From positions 52,233,724-52,297,723 of the forward strand of contig OX637287.1 in NCBI GenBank assembly GCA_951799445.1: 64,000 nt of DNA, in the 5' to 3' direction. A program made the translations under genes and the position numbers. This document shows positions 1 through 9,081 of this stretch, in pieces. The stretch's first letter is position 1. Each line of letters opens with the position of its first letter. The notes beneath the pieces are model-generated. The model was not told where the DNA came from. It was given only the letters and a program-made list of their open reading frames with translations, and did no database searches. The stretch is from Pseudisothecium myosuroides (Eukaryota; Streptophyta; Bryopsida; Hypnales; Lembophyllaceae).

Positions 1-1
1 C

Positions 2-2038
2 TCTAAGCTTGATGCCAAGGGCACGAAGTGCTTGTTTTTGGGCTATTGGGAGGGCTCCAAAGCCTACCGGCTGATGTGTTTGGAGTCGAAGAAGATCATC
101 AAGAGTCGAGATGTCACCTTCGTTGAGGAGAAGCAAGGGGTGTCTACGACTTTGGAGATGTGTCCAAGTGGGAGCAATGGAGGACTAGAGCTTGAGGTGG
201 ACAAATCTCCAACCATCCAAGCTTTGCCGAAAGAGGATGGAGACCAAGAAGAGACACCACCAACACCCAAGGAGAAGTCTACCACATCCTCCAGTTGGGC
301 ACCAAGCGAAGATGATGGAGAAGGAGATGTTTCTCAAGAGCCAAGATATCCTACAAGGGAGCGTAGGCCGCTTGGAGAATGGTGGATGAACCACATTTTG
401 CCTCAAGAGCAAGTGGAACATGCCAATGTGGCATATGCAAGAGATCCACGCAATGTTGGGGAAGCCATGAAGAGTCCAGATGCAAGCAAGTGGGAGCAAG
501 CCATGCAAGAGGAGTATGCCTCACTTATGAGCAAAGGTACTTGGGAACTCTCTCCGCTTCCTTCCGATCGTGCAAGTGTTGGATGCAAGTGGGTGTTTTG
601 CACCAAGAGAGACGCCTTGGGCCACATTTTGCGCTACAAGGCGAGATTGGTGGCCAAGGGCTATTCCCAAGTAGAAGGGGTGGACTTCAATGAGACCTTT
701 GCTCCCGTGGCCAAGTTTTGCACCATTCGATGCGTGACGGCGATAGGGGCAGCCATGGACTTGGAGATGCACCAAATGGACGTCATCACGGCGTTTCTCA
801 ATCCAAACCTCGAGGAGGTGATCTACATGGACCAGCCAAAGGGCTTTGTTCAAGAAGGCCGAGAACACCTCAAGTGTAAGCTTAAGAAGGCCATCTACGG
901 GTTGAGGCAGTCCGGAAGAGCATGGTACATGGACATTGATGCATTGTTTGCAAGGGAAGGCTACACAAGGAGTGATGCTGACCACTCTCTCTACATCAAG
1001 CAAACAAGTGCATATTTGGTGATTGTCATTGTCTATGTGGATGACTTGATCATCATGACCAACACCACCAACAAAATGGAGGAGGTGAAGACCATGTTGA
1101 AGAGCCAATATGATATGAGTGATCTTGGAGAGCTACACTATTGCCTTGGTGTGGAGTTTACAAGGCAAAGGGCTGCCCGCACCATCACCATGAGCCAAAG
1201 CAAGTACATTGGGGAGCTGTTGAAGCGCTTCAACATGGAGGGGTGCAAATCCATTGGCACTCCTCTTGATGTGAAGGAGAAGATGGCCAAGCTCACAGAT
1301 GAGGAGTTTGAAGGTATCAAGGCAGAAATGCAAGATGTGCCCTACAAAGCCGCGGTGGGGAGCTTGATGTATGCGATGGTGGCCACAAGGCCTGACCTTG
1401 CATTTGCCATGAGTGTGGTGAGCCAACATATGTCCAAAAGCGGTCCCAAACATTGGGCAGCGATCAAGAGAATCATGCGGTACCTTCAAGGTACATTGGA
1501 GGCAAAATTAGTTCTTGGAGGCAAGAGCCTTGCATTGGTGGGCTTTTGTGATGCCGATTGGGCCGGAGATGCAAGTGATAGGAGGTCGACAACGGGCTAT
1601 GTGTTTATGCTTGGAGGCGGTGCCATCTCGTGGAATTCCAAGAAACAACCCACCGTTGCCTTGTCTACTACCGAGGCAGAGTACATGGCCATTAGCCAAT
1701 GCACGAGGGAGGCTATATGGCTAAGGCAACTCATGAGTGATGTTGGACTTGAGCAAGAGAAGAGCACACGTATCATGTGTGACAACCAAGGCGCCATTGC
1801 CTTGGTGAAGAATCCAATTCATCACTCTCGGAGCAAACACATTGACATTCAACACCATTTCATTCGTGAGAAAGTTGAAAGTGATGTGATTGAGATGAGG
1901 TATGTTCCTACAGAGCGCATGGTGGCAAATGTGCTTACGAAGTCGCTTGGGAAGCCTCGACATGAAGATCTTCGTAAGGAGATGGGTTTGACATTGTTTG
2001 TCAACAAACAAAGTGGGAGTGTTGAAGGAAGTGCGTAG
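2..2038 (+). CDS. Ty1/copia polyprotein, 3' part (integrase tail, reverse transcriptase, RNase H), cut by window edge
   Basis: The open frame runs in from the window edge, so the true start lies outside; the first ATG at 32 is internal. Order seen: integrase C-terminal tail with acidic linker, reverse transcriptase (KWVF, FNETFAPVAK, catalytic YVDDLIIM), then RNase H (GFCDADWAGD, STTEAEYMA). The protein copies element RNA into cDNA in virus-like particles. It is nearly identical to the same part of the minus-strand element at 3665-7672, with only a few substitutions (Y/C and M/I near the start, E/K in the linker, Y/F and T/I near YVDD). The last codons overlap the start of its 3' LTR at 2020. 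No break is seen in this part, and the near identity implies recent activity. Confidence 0.93.
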   Translation, partial: SKLDAKGTKCLFLGYWEGSKAYRLMCLESKKIIKSRDVTFVEEKQGVSTTLEMCPSGSNGGLELEVDKSPTIQALPKEDGDQEETPPTPKEKSTTSSSWAPSEDDGEGDVSQEPRYPTRERRPLGEWWMNHILPQEQVEHANVAYARDPRNVGEAMKSPDASKWEQAMQEEYASLMSKGTWELSPLPSDRASVGCKWVFCTKRDALGHILRYKARLVAKGYSQVEGVDFNETFAPVAKFCTIRCVTAIGAAMDLEMHQMDVITAFLNPNLEEVIYMDQPKGFVQEGREHLKCKLKKAIYGLRQSGRAWYMDIDALFAREGYTRSDADHSLYIKQTSAYLVIVIVYVDDLIIMTNTTNKMEEVKTMLKSQYDMSDLGELHYCLGVEFTRQRAARTITMSQSKYIGELLKRFNMEGCKSIGTPLDVKEKMAKLTDEEFEGIKAEMQDVPYKAAVGSLMYAMVATRPDLAFAMSVVSQHMSKSGPKHWAAIKRIMRYLQGTLEAKLVLGGKSLALVGFCDADWAGDASDRRSTTGYVFMLGGGAISWNSKKQPTVALSTTEAEYMAISQCTREAIWLRQLMSDVGLEQEKSTRIMCDNQGAIALVKNPIHHSRSKHIDIQHHFIREKVESDVIEMRYVPTERMVANVLTKSLGKPRHEDLRKEMGLTLFVNKQSGSVEGSA

Positions 2039-2830
2039 TATGGATTAGATGGCTTATAGGAGCTCCTAGTATAGTCTAACCTTAGTTGGATGTTGTAGGA
2101 GCTCATACGATGGGCTGACCTTAGTTAGGAGTTGTTTGTAGTCAAACCAATGTGCATTTAGAGAGGGCAGCCCTTGTAGAGGTGATATAACCCATATGGT
2201 TAGTCATGCCACTTGGTGGTAGAGTAGTATAAGAGATCAGCCCTTGCATGGGCTTGATACCCCTTTCCCAACCTTGTTTGTGATACCCCTTCATTGGAAT
2301 ACATTACCTTGGTGTTCTTTTCTTCAAAAGGTTATGGGCCCACTCATGTGAGTTGCTACAAAGAGGTCAGATCTCTTTGCAAGGTGTGTTGGTGGAGAAG
2401 TATTGGAGCTTCAAGCAAGTGAAGTTTGGGGTCGTTTTGGAGCATTTTGGAGCATTTTGGATCAAGATCTTGCAAGTTTGTGAGGTATTCTCTTGTTTTG
2501 GGTTCCACTTTGTTCTTCTTGGAGGGCTGATTTGGTGCTTCATGGTGTGAGTTGAGAGCTAGGGTTTGATCTAGTCTCAAGGAGGGCTGATTTGTTCATA
2601 TAGTGCCTTATTTGAGTGATTTGGAGCATTTGTAATTTGATTGGAGAGATTTGGACCACTTGAGATCTGATTGGAGAGACTTGGAGCATTGGAGTGTTCA
2701 CAAGAGAGATTTGGATCACTTGAGATCTGATTGGACAGATTAGAAGGATTTGGATCACTTGAGATCACTTGAGATTTGGATCACTTGAGATCTGATTGGA
2801 CAAATCTCTCTTGGATCACTTGAGATCTGA
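2020..2830 (+). mobile_element. 3' LTR of the plus-strand copia element, with rearranged end
   Basis: It starts with TGTTGAAGG just before the pol stop codon and matches the reverse complement of the LTR at 7742-8999. It carries the unique U3-like part (to about 2575) and then a scrambled remnant of the 60-bp repeat tract (GATTTGGATCACTTGAGATC and variants, 2620-2830). Near 2840 the repeats stop at a junction with a gag fragment in the opposite orientation. The far end of the LTR is therefore lost or rearranged. Confidence 0.75.
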
Positions 2831-2841
2831 CTGGACACCTG

Positions 2842-3306
2842 TCAACGGGCTCCTCGCCAAACAACGGGCACCTCCAAACAAGCAAGTTGGTCCGCAAGTG
2901 CCTTGACCTTGTTGATGTGGTCCAGCATGTCCTCGCCCTCTTGCATCTTGCAGGTGAAGAACTTGCGTCGAAGAAAGAGCATGTTGGACAAACTCTTTGT
3001 TTCATGGATGTTGCAAAGAACTTGCGATGCTTCTGCTGGTCCCTTGCATGCTCAAACATGTGCAAGTTGCCTATCTGCAAGATTGCAAGCAATCACGGAG
3101 AAGGCCTTCTTGACCCTCCTATCATAGGACTTCTTGGCTTTTACATCGGCATCGGCATCGGATGAAGGAGGTGTCTCGGTGCCCTCCACAATCTCCCACA
3201 AGTCCTTCTCGGCCAAGATCATCTCCATCTTGAACTTCCAAAGTCCAAAGTTGTCTCCATTGAACTTGTCAATGACCCTCACGCCGTCTCCTTCACTAGT
3301 AGCCAT
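2842..3306 (-). pseudogene. Truncated copia gag fragment
   Basis: This minus-strand piece matches the first ~150 residues of the full gag-pol at 7672: start MATSEGDGVRV, then FNGDNFGLWKFKM. It has an in-frame TGA at the codon after QLAHV, where the intact copy has CGA, and it ends abruptly after the segment corresponding to LACLEVP. The 62 bp upstream (3307-3368) match the untranslated leader of the intact element. It is the start of a second, tandem element downstream of the full copy, broken by recombination with the inverted element on its left. Confidence 0.8.
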
Positions 3307-3368
3307 GGTGCAATGACTCCCACTCCAAAGGAAGTCCCAATCAGCCCTCTACTACACCTCTTGTGGTC

Positions 3369-3683
3369 GCACCTATTGAAGAAAAGAACACCAAGGTAAT
3401 GTATTCCAATGAAGGGGTATCACAAACAAGGTTGGGAAAGGGGTATCAAGCCCATGCAAGGGCTGATCTCTTATACTACTCTACCACCAAGTGGCATGAC
3501 TAACCATATGGGTTATATCACCTCTACAAGGGCTGCCCTCTCTAAATGCACATTGGTTTGACTACAAACAACTCCTAACTAAGGTCAGCCCATCGTATGA
3601 GCTCCTACAACATCCAACTAAGGTTAGACTATACTAGGAGCTCCTATAAGCCATCTAATCCATACTACGCACTTCCTTCAACA
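3369..3683 (-). mobile_element. Shortened LTR shared by the full minus-strand copia element and the gag fragment
   Basis: This segment ends at 3683 with CCTTCAACA, the reverse complement of the LTR start, and matches 8690-8999. About 950 bp present in the right LTR, including the 60-bp repeat tract, are absent: the sequence jumps from the TTCTTTTCTTCAA region straight into the leader (GGTGCGACC at 3360-3368). It serves as 3' LTR of the 3665-7672 element and as 5' LTR of the gag fragment. Confidence 0.7.
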
Positions 3684-6600
3684 CTCCCACTTTGTTTGTT
3701 GACAAACAATGTCAAACCCATCTCCTTACGAAGATCTTCATGTCGAGGCTTCCCAAGCGACTTCGTAAGCACATTTGCCACCATGCGCTCTGTAGGAACA
3801 TACCTCATCTCAATCACATCACTTTCAACTTTCTCACGAATGAAATGGTGTTGAATGTCAATGTGTTTGCTCCGAGAGTGATGAATTGGATTCTTCACCA
3901 AGGCAATGGCGCCTTGGTTGTCACACATGATACGTGTGCTCTTCTCTTGCTCAAGTCCAACATCACTCATGAGTTGCCTTAGCCATATAGCCTCCCTCGT
4001 GCATTGGCTAATGGCCATGTACTCTGCCTCGGTAGTAGACAAGGCAACGGTGGGTTGTTTCTTGGAATTCCACGAGATGGCACCGCCTCCAAGCATAAAC
4101 ACATAGCCCGTTGTCGACCTCCTATCACTTGCATCTCCGGCCCAATCGGCATCACAAAAGCCCACCAATGCAAGGCTCTTGCCTCCAAGAACTAATTTTG
4201 CCTCCAATGTACCTTGAAGGTACCGCATGATTCTCTTGATCGCTGCCCAATGTTTGGGACCGCTTTTGGACATATGTTGGCTCACCACACTCATGGCAAA
4301 TGCAAGGTCAGGCCTTGTGGCCACCATCGCATACATCAAGCTCCCCACCGCGGCTTTGTAGGGCACATCTTGCATTTCTGCCTTGATACCTTCAAACTCC
4401 TCATCTGTGAGCTTGGCCATCTTCTCCTTCACATCAAGAGGAGTGCCAATGGATTTGCACCCCTCCATGTTGAAGCGCTTCAACAGCTCCCCAATGTACT
4501 TGCTTTGGCTCATGGTGATGGTGCGGGCAGCCCTTTGCCTTGTAAACTCCACACCAAGGCAATAGTGTAGCTCTCCAAGATCACTCATATCATATTGGCT
4601 CTTCAACATGGTCTTCACCTCCTCCATTTTGTTGATGGTGTTGGTCATGATAATCAAGTCATCAACATAGACAATGACAATCACCAGAAACGCACTTGTT
4701 TGCTTGATGTAGAGAGAGTGGTCCGCATCACTCCTTGTGTAGCCTTCCCTTGCAAACAATGCATCAATGTCCATGTACCATGCTCTTCCGGACTGCCTCA
4801 ACCCGTAGATGGCCTTCTTAAGCTTACACTTGAGGTGTTCTCGGCCTTCTTGAACAAAGCCCTTTGGCTGGTCCATGTAGATCACCTCCTCGAGGTTTGG
4901 ATTGAGAAACGCCGTGATGACGTCCATTTGGTGCATCTCCAAGTCCATGGCTGCCCCTATCGCCGTCACGCATCGAATGGTGCAAAACTTGGCCACGGGA
5001 GCAAAGGTCTCATTGAAGTCCACCCCTTCTACTTGGGAATAGCCCTTGGCCACCAATCTTGCCTTGTAGCGCAAAATGTGGCCCAAGGCGTCTCTCTTGG
5101 TGCAAAACACCCACTTGCATCCAACACTTGCACGATCGGAAGGAAGCGGAGAGAGTTCCCAAGTACCTTTGCTCATAAGTGAGGCATACTCCTCTTGCAT
5201 GGCTTGCTCCCACTTGCTTGCATCTGGACTCTTCATGGCTTCCCCAACATTGCGTGGATCTCTTGCATATGCCACATTGGCATGTTCCACTTGCTCTTGA
5301 GGCAAAATGTGGTTCATCCACCATTCTCCAAGCGGCCTACGCTCCCTTGTAGGATATCTTGGCTCTTGAGAAACATCTCCTTTTCCATCATCTTCGCTTG
5401 GTGCCCAACTGGAGGATGTGGTAGACTTCTCCTTGGGTGTTGGTGGTGTCTCTTCTTGGTCTCCATCCTCTTTCGGCAAAGCCTGGATGGTTGGAGATTT
5501 GTCCACCTCAAGCTCTAGTCCTCCATTGCTCCCACTTGGACACATCTCCAAAGTTGTAGACACCCCTTGCTTCTCCTCAACGAAGGTGACATCTCGACTC
5601 TTGATAATCTTCTTCGACTCCAAACAAATAAGCCGGTAGGCTTTGGAGCCCTCACAATAGCCCAAAAACAAGCACTTCGTGCCCTTGGCATCAAGCTTAG
5701 AGCGTTGTGGGCTCAAATCCAAGGCATATGCAACGCATCCAAAAATGCGCATGTGACCAAGGTTTGGCCTCTTCCCGCTCCATGCTTCTTGTGGTGTCAT
5801 AGATGCTACCGCAATTGTGGGACACCTATTGCGTGTGTATGCCGCATTCGATACGGCCTCCGCCGAAAGATCATACGTGAGGCCTTGGGCATGCAACATG
5901 GCCCGTGCCATCTCCACAAGTGTGCGGTTGGCACGCTCCGCCACACCATTTTGTTGTGGAGTATAAGGGGCCAAAGTTTGATGTTGAATGCCATGGTCCC
6001 TCATGAAGGTCTCAAAGGCCTTGGACATGTATTCCCCTCCGTTGTCCGATCTCAACACCATTACTTTCCGCCCCGATTCATTCTCCACAAGGGCCTTCCA
6101 TGCCTTGAACCTCTCAAAAACATCACTCTTGCACTTGAGCATGAACACCCAAATCTTCCTCGAGAAGTCATCAATGAAAGTCAAGAAATACCTTGCGCCA
6201 CCCATGGAAGTAGTCCTCATTGGGCCGCATACATCGGAGTGCACAATCTCCAATACCTTAGTTGCCCTTGTCGCTCCATCACTTGGAAATGGTTTCCTGG
6301 CTTGCTTGCCTTCAATGCAAGCCTCACATGTAAGGTCGCCCGAGCTCTTTATCACTTGCATGCCACCCACCATGCCTTGAAGGCTCTGCACACTCTTCAC
6401 ATTGAGGTGGCCTAATCTCTTGTGCCATAGCTCCAAAGACTGTTGGTGAAGTGCTCCTTGTGCCACACACGCCACGCTGGTACCATTCACCGTTTTGAAC
6501 TTGAGTTGGTACAAATTGCCTTCTCTCGGTGCGGTGACAATCATTTCTCCATTGGGTGCACCCAAAACACAACCCTTGTTGTTGAATTGCACCTTCAAAT

Positions 6601-7672
6601 CTTGTGAAACCAGCTTGCTCACGGAGAGCAAATTGGCATGCAACTTGGGCACATGCAATGCATCTTGGATGCGAATTCGCCTCATTTGGCCCTTCACCTC
6701 CACCTCCACCACAATGCAACCCATGCCAATGGCATCCACCACACCATTGTCACCCAAAAACACCTTGCGGTTGCTAATAGTCTCATACGTGAGGAAAGCT
6801 TGCCTATACGGGGTCATGTGTTGAGTAGCACCCGAGTCAATGATCCAATGGAACATGTTGGTGTTATCATACCCATCATTAGCCGCAAATGCAAACTCAT
6901 CTTCCTCCTCCTTCACACTAGCCTTGTTAGCACTCTCCTTCTTGGGCTGCTTACAATATCTTGCAAGGTGACCGGGCTTCCCACAATTGTAGCACGTGCG
7001 TGTCTCCTTCCGATGTTGTGAGGTCCCTCCTTGGCCATATCGTGAGAGAAGAGCTGCCCCTCCGTCTTGGGTCTCATTCTCCTTCCTCTTGGACACCTCA
7101 TGCATCAACCTTGCTGTAATGAAAGCAAGCGTGAGATCCTCCATGGGTCTTGTCTCCAAAGCGGTGATGAGATACTCATACGAAGGCGGCAAACTCTCAA
7201 GCAATGTCATGACAATGTCTCCATCCGTCACGGGCACCTCCAAACAAGCCAGTTGGTCCGCAAGTGCCTTGACCTTGTTGATGTGGTCCAGCATGTCCTC
7301 GCCCTCTTGCATCTTGCAGGTGAAGAACTTGCGTCGAAGAAAGAGCATGTTGGACAAGCTCTTTGTTTCATGGATGTTGCAAAGAACTTGCCATGCTTCT
7401 GCTGGTCCCTTGCATGCTCGAACATGTGCAAGTTGCCTATCTGCAAGATTGCAAGCAATCACGGAGAAGGCCTTCTTGACCCTCCTATCATAGGACTTCT
7501 TGGCTTTTACATCGGCATCGGCATCGGATGAAGGAGGTGTCTCGGTGCCCTCCACAATCTCCCACAAGTCCTTCTCGGCCAAGATCATCTCCATCTTGAA
7601 CTTCCAAAGTCCAAAGTTGTCTCCATTGAACTTGTCAATGACCCTCACGCCATCTCCTTCACTAGTAGCCAT
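3665..7672 (-). CDS. Full-length Ty1/copia gag-pol polyprotein (1335 aa)
   Basis: A single uninterrupted frame. Domains in order, rough residues: gag with FNGDNFGLWKFKM near 15-28; CCHC knuckle CYNCGKPGHLARYC near 228-241; aspartic protease WIIDSGATQHM near 277; pre-integrase LWHKRLGHLN near 415; integrase with D in HSDVCGP, D in RSDNGGEY and E in NGVAERANR between 480 and 580; reverse transcriptase with YVDDLIIM near 1000; RNase H with STTEAEYMA near 1230. The length and copia order (integrase before RT) are typical. The start is the first ATG, 60 bp after a putative primer-binding site. It makes the proteins needed for retrotransposition in the cytoplasm and integration in the nucleus. All catalytic motifs are present, so it is potentially autonomous if the mismatched LTRs still work. 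Confidence 0.96.
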   Translation of the reverse strand: MATSEGDGVRVIDKFNGDNFGLWKFKMEMILAEKDLWEIVEGTETPPSSDADADVKAKKSYDRRVKKAFSVIACNLADRQLAHVRACKGPAEAWQVLCNIHETKSLSNMLFLRRKFFTCKMQEGEDMLDHINKVKALADQLACLEVPVTDGDIVMTLLESLPPSYEYLITALETRPMEDLTLAFITARLMHEVSKRKENETQDGGAALLSRYGQGGTSQHRKETRTCYNCGKPGHLARYCKQPKKESANKASVKEEEDEFAFAANDGYDNTNMFHWIIDSGATQHMTPYRQAFLTYETISNRKVFLGDNGVVDAIGMGCIVVEVEVKGQMRRIRIQDALHVPKLHANLLSVSKLVSQDLKVQFNNKGCVLGAPNGEMIVTAPREGNLYQLKFKTVNGTSVACVAQGALHQQSLELWHKRLGHLNVKSVQSLQGMVGGMQVIKSSGDLTCEACIEGKQARKPFPSDGATRATKVLEIVHSDVCGPMRTTSMGGARYFLTFIDDFSRKIWVFMLKCKSDVFERFKAWKALVENESGRKVMVLRSDNGGEYMSKAFETFMRDHGIQHQTLAPYTPQQNGVAERANRTLVEMARAMLHAQGLTYDLSAEAVSNAAYTRNRCPTIAVASMTPQEAWSGKRPNLGHMRIFGCVAYALDLSPQRSKLDAKGTKCLFLGYCEGSKAYRLICLESKKIIKSRDVTFVEEKQGVSTTLEMCPSGSNGGLELEVDKSPTIQALPKEDGDQEETPPTPKEKSTTSSSWAPSEDDGKGDVSQEPRYPTRERRPLGEWWMNHILPQEQVEHANVAYARDPRNVGEAMKSPDASKWEQAMQEEYASLMSKGTWELSPLPSDRASVGCKWVFCTKRDALGHILRYKARLVAKGYSQVEGVDFNETFAPVAKFCTIRCVTAIGAAMDLEMHQMDVITAFLNPNLEEVIYMDQPKGFVQEGREHLKCKLKKAIYGLRQSGRAWYMDIDALFAREGYTRSDADHSLYIKQTSAFLVIVIVYVDDLIIMTNTINKMEEVKTMLKSQYDMSDLGELHYCLGVEFTRQRAARTITMSQSKYIGELLKRFNMEGCKSIGTPLDVKEKMAKLTDEEFEGIKAEMQDVPYKAAVGSLMYAMVATRPDLAFAMSVVSQHMSKSGPKHWAAIKRIMRYLQGTLEAKLVLGGKSLALVGFCDADWAGDASDRRSTTGYVFMLGGGAISWNSKKQPTVALSTTEAEYMAISQCTREAIWLRQLMSDVGLEQEKSTRIMCDNQGAIALVKNPIHHSRSKHIDIQHHFIREKVESDVIEMRYVPTERMVANVLTKSLGKPRHEDLRKEMGLTLFVNKQSGSVEGSA

Positions 7673-7731
7673 GGTGCAATGACTCCCACTCCAAAGGAAG
7701 TCCCAATCAGCCCTCTACTACACCTCTTGTG

Positions 7732-7741
7732 GTCGCACCAA
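7732..7741 (-). other. Candidate primer-binding site of the copia element
   Basis: On the minus strand this reads TGGTGCGACC, just inside the LTR and about 60 bp upstream of the gag ATG. Starting with TGG fits pairing to the CCA end of a tRNA. It is not the initiator-Met site (TGGTATCAGAGC) usual in plant copia elements, so the primer is unknown. Confidence 0.4.
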
Positions 7742-8999
7742 CCTCAATTTGGCCCTAAGTGGTCCAAATCTCTCTTGTGAACACTCCAATGCTCCTAGTC
7801 TCTCCAATTAGATCTCAAATGATCCAAATCTCTCTTGTGAACACTAAAAATGCTCCAAGTCTCTCCAATCAGATCTCAAGTGATCCAAATCTCTCTTGTG
7901 AACCCTCAAATGCTCCAAGTCTCTCGAATCAGATCCCAAGTGATCCAAAACTCTCTTGTGAACCCTCCAATGCTCCTAGTCTCTCCAATCAGATCTCAAG
8001 TGATCCAAATCTCTCTTGTGAACCCTCAAATGCTCCAAGTCTCTCCAATCAGATCTCAAGTGATCCAAATCTCTCTTGTGAACACTCCAATGCTCCTAGT
8101 CTCTCAAATCAGATCTCAAGTGATCCAAATCTCTCTTATGAACCCTCAAATGCTCCAAGTCTCTCCATTCAGATCTCAAGTGATCCAAATCTCTCTTGTG
8201 AACACTCCAATGCTCCAAGTCTCTCCAATCAGATCTCAAGTGATCCAAATCTCTCTTATGAACCCTCAAATGCTCCAAGTCTCTCCAATCAGATCTCAAG
8301 TGATCCAAATCTCTCTTGTGAACACTCCAATGCTCCAAGTCTCTCCAATCAGATCTTAGGTGGTCCAAATCTCTCCAATCAAATTACAAATGCTCCAAAT
8401 CACTCAAATAAGGCACTATATGAACAAATCAGCCCTCCTTGAGACTAGATCAAACCCTAGCTCTCAACTCACACCATGAAGCACCAAATCAGCCCTCCAA
8501 GAAGAACAAAGTGGAACCCAAAACAAGAGAATACCTCACAAACTTGCAAGATCTTGATCCAAAATGCTCCAAAATGCTCCAAAACGACCCCAAACTTCAC
8601 TTGCTTGAAGCTCCAATACTTCTCCACCAACACACCTTGCAAAGAGATCTGACCTCTTTGTAGCAACTCACATGAGTGGGCCCATAACCTTTTGAAGAAA
8701 AGAACACCAAGGTAATGTATTCCAATGAAGGGGTATCACAAACAAGGTTGGGAAAGGGGTATCAAGCCCATGCAAGGGCTGATCTCTTATACTACTCTAC
8801 CACCAAGTGGCATGACTAACCATATGGGTTATATCACCTCTACAAGGGCTGCCCTCTCTAAATGCACATTGGTTTGACTACAAACAACTCCTAACTAAGG
8901 TCAGCCCATCGTATGAGCTCCTACAACATCCAACTAAGGTTAGACTATACTAGGAGCTCCTATAAGCCATCTAATCCATACTACGCACTTCCTTCAACA
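7742..8999 (-). mobile_element. 5' LTR of the minus-strand copia element, with internal 60-bp repeats
   Basis: The right boundary at 8999 is the reverse complement of TGTTGAAGG. The inner edge is placed next to the candidate primer-binding site but lacks a clear CA end, so it is approximate. It is far longer than the element's other LTR (about 315 bp). It ends about 80 bp before exon 1 of the next gene. Confidence 0.65.
7765..8400. repeat. 60-bp tandem repeat tract in the copia LTR (about 10-11 copies)
   Basis: The repeats fall exactly in step with 60-base periods. The core reads CTCTCCAATCAGATCTCAAG then TGATCCAAATCTCTCTTGTG, followed by a variable AACACTCCAATGCTC or AACCCTCAAATGCTC. Two alternating subtypes are seen. 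Only a rearranged remnant is present in the plus-strand copy, and none in the shortened LTR. Confidence 0.92.
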
Positions 9000-9081
9000 C
9001 CCCCAACCGCATCCTCTGGCATTCGCTCTCTGGACCACAGAACGTCGTCATTATCACCTTCGTTTTCTGGTTGCATTGCAG

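Noticed and set aside
5567..6415. 282-residue plus-strand open frame
   Set aside because: It is antisense to the copia gag-pol gene, which carries all expected motifs.
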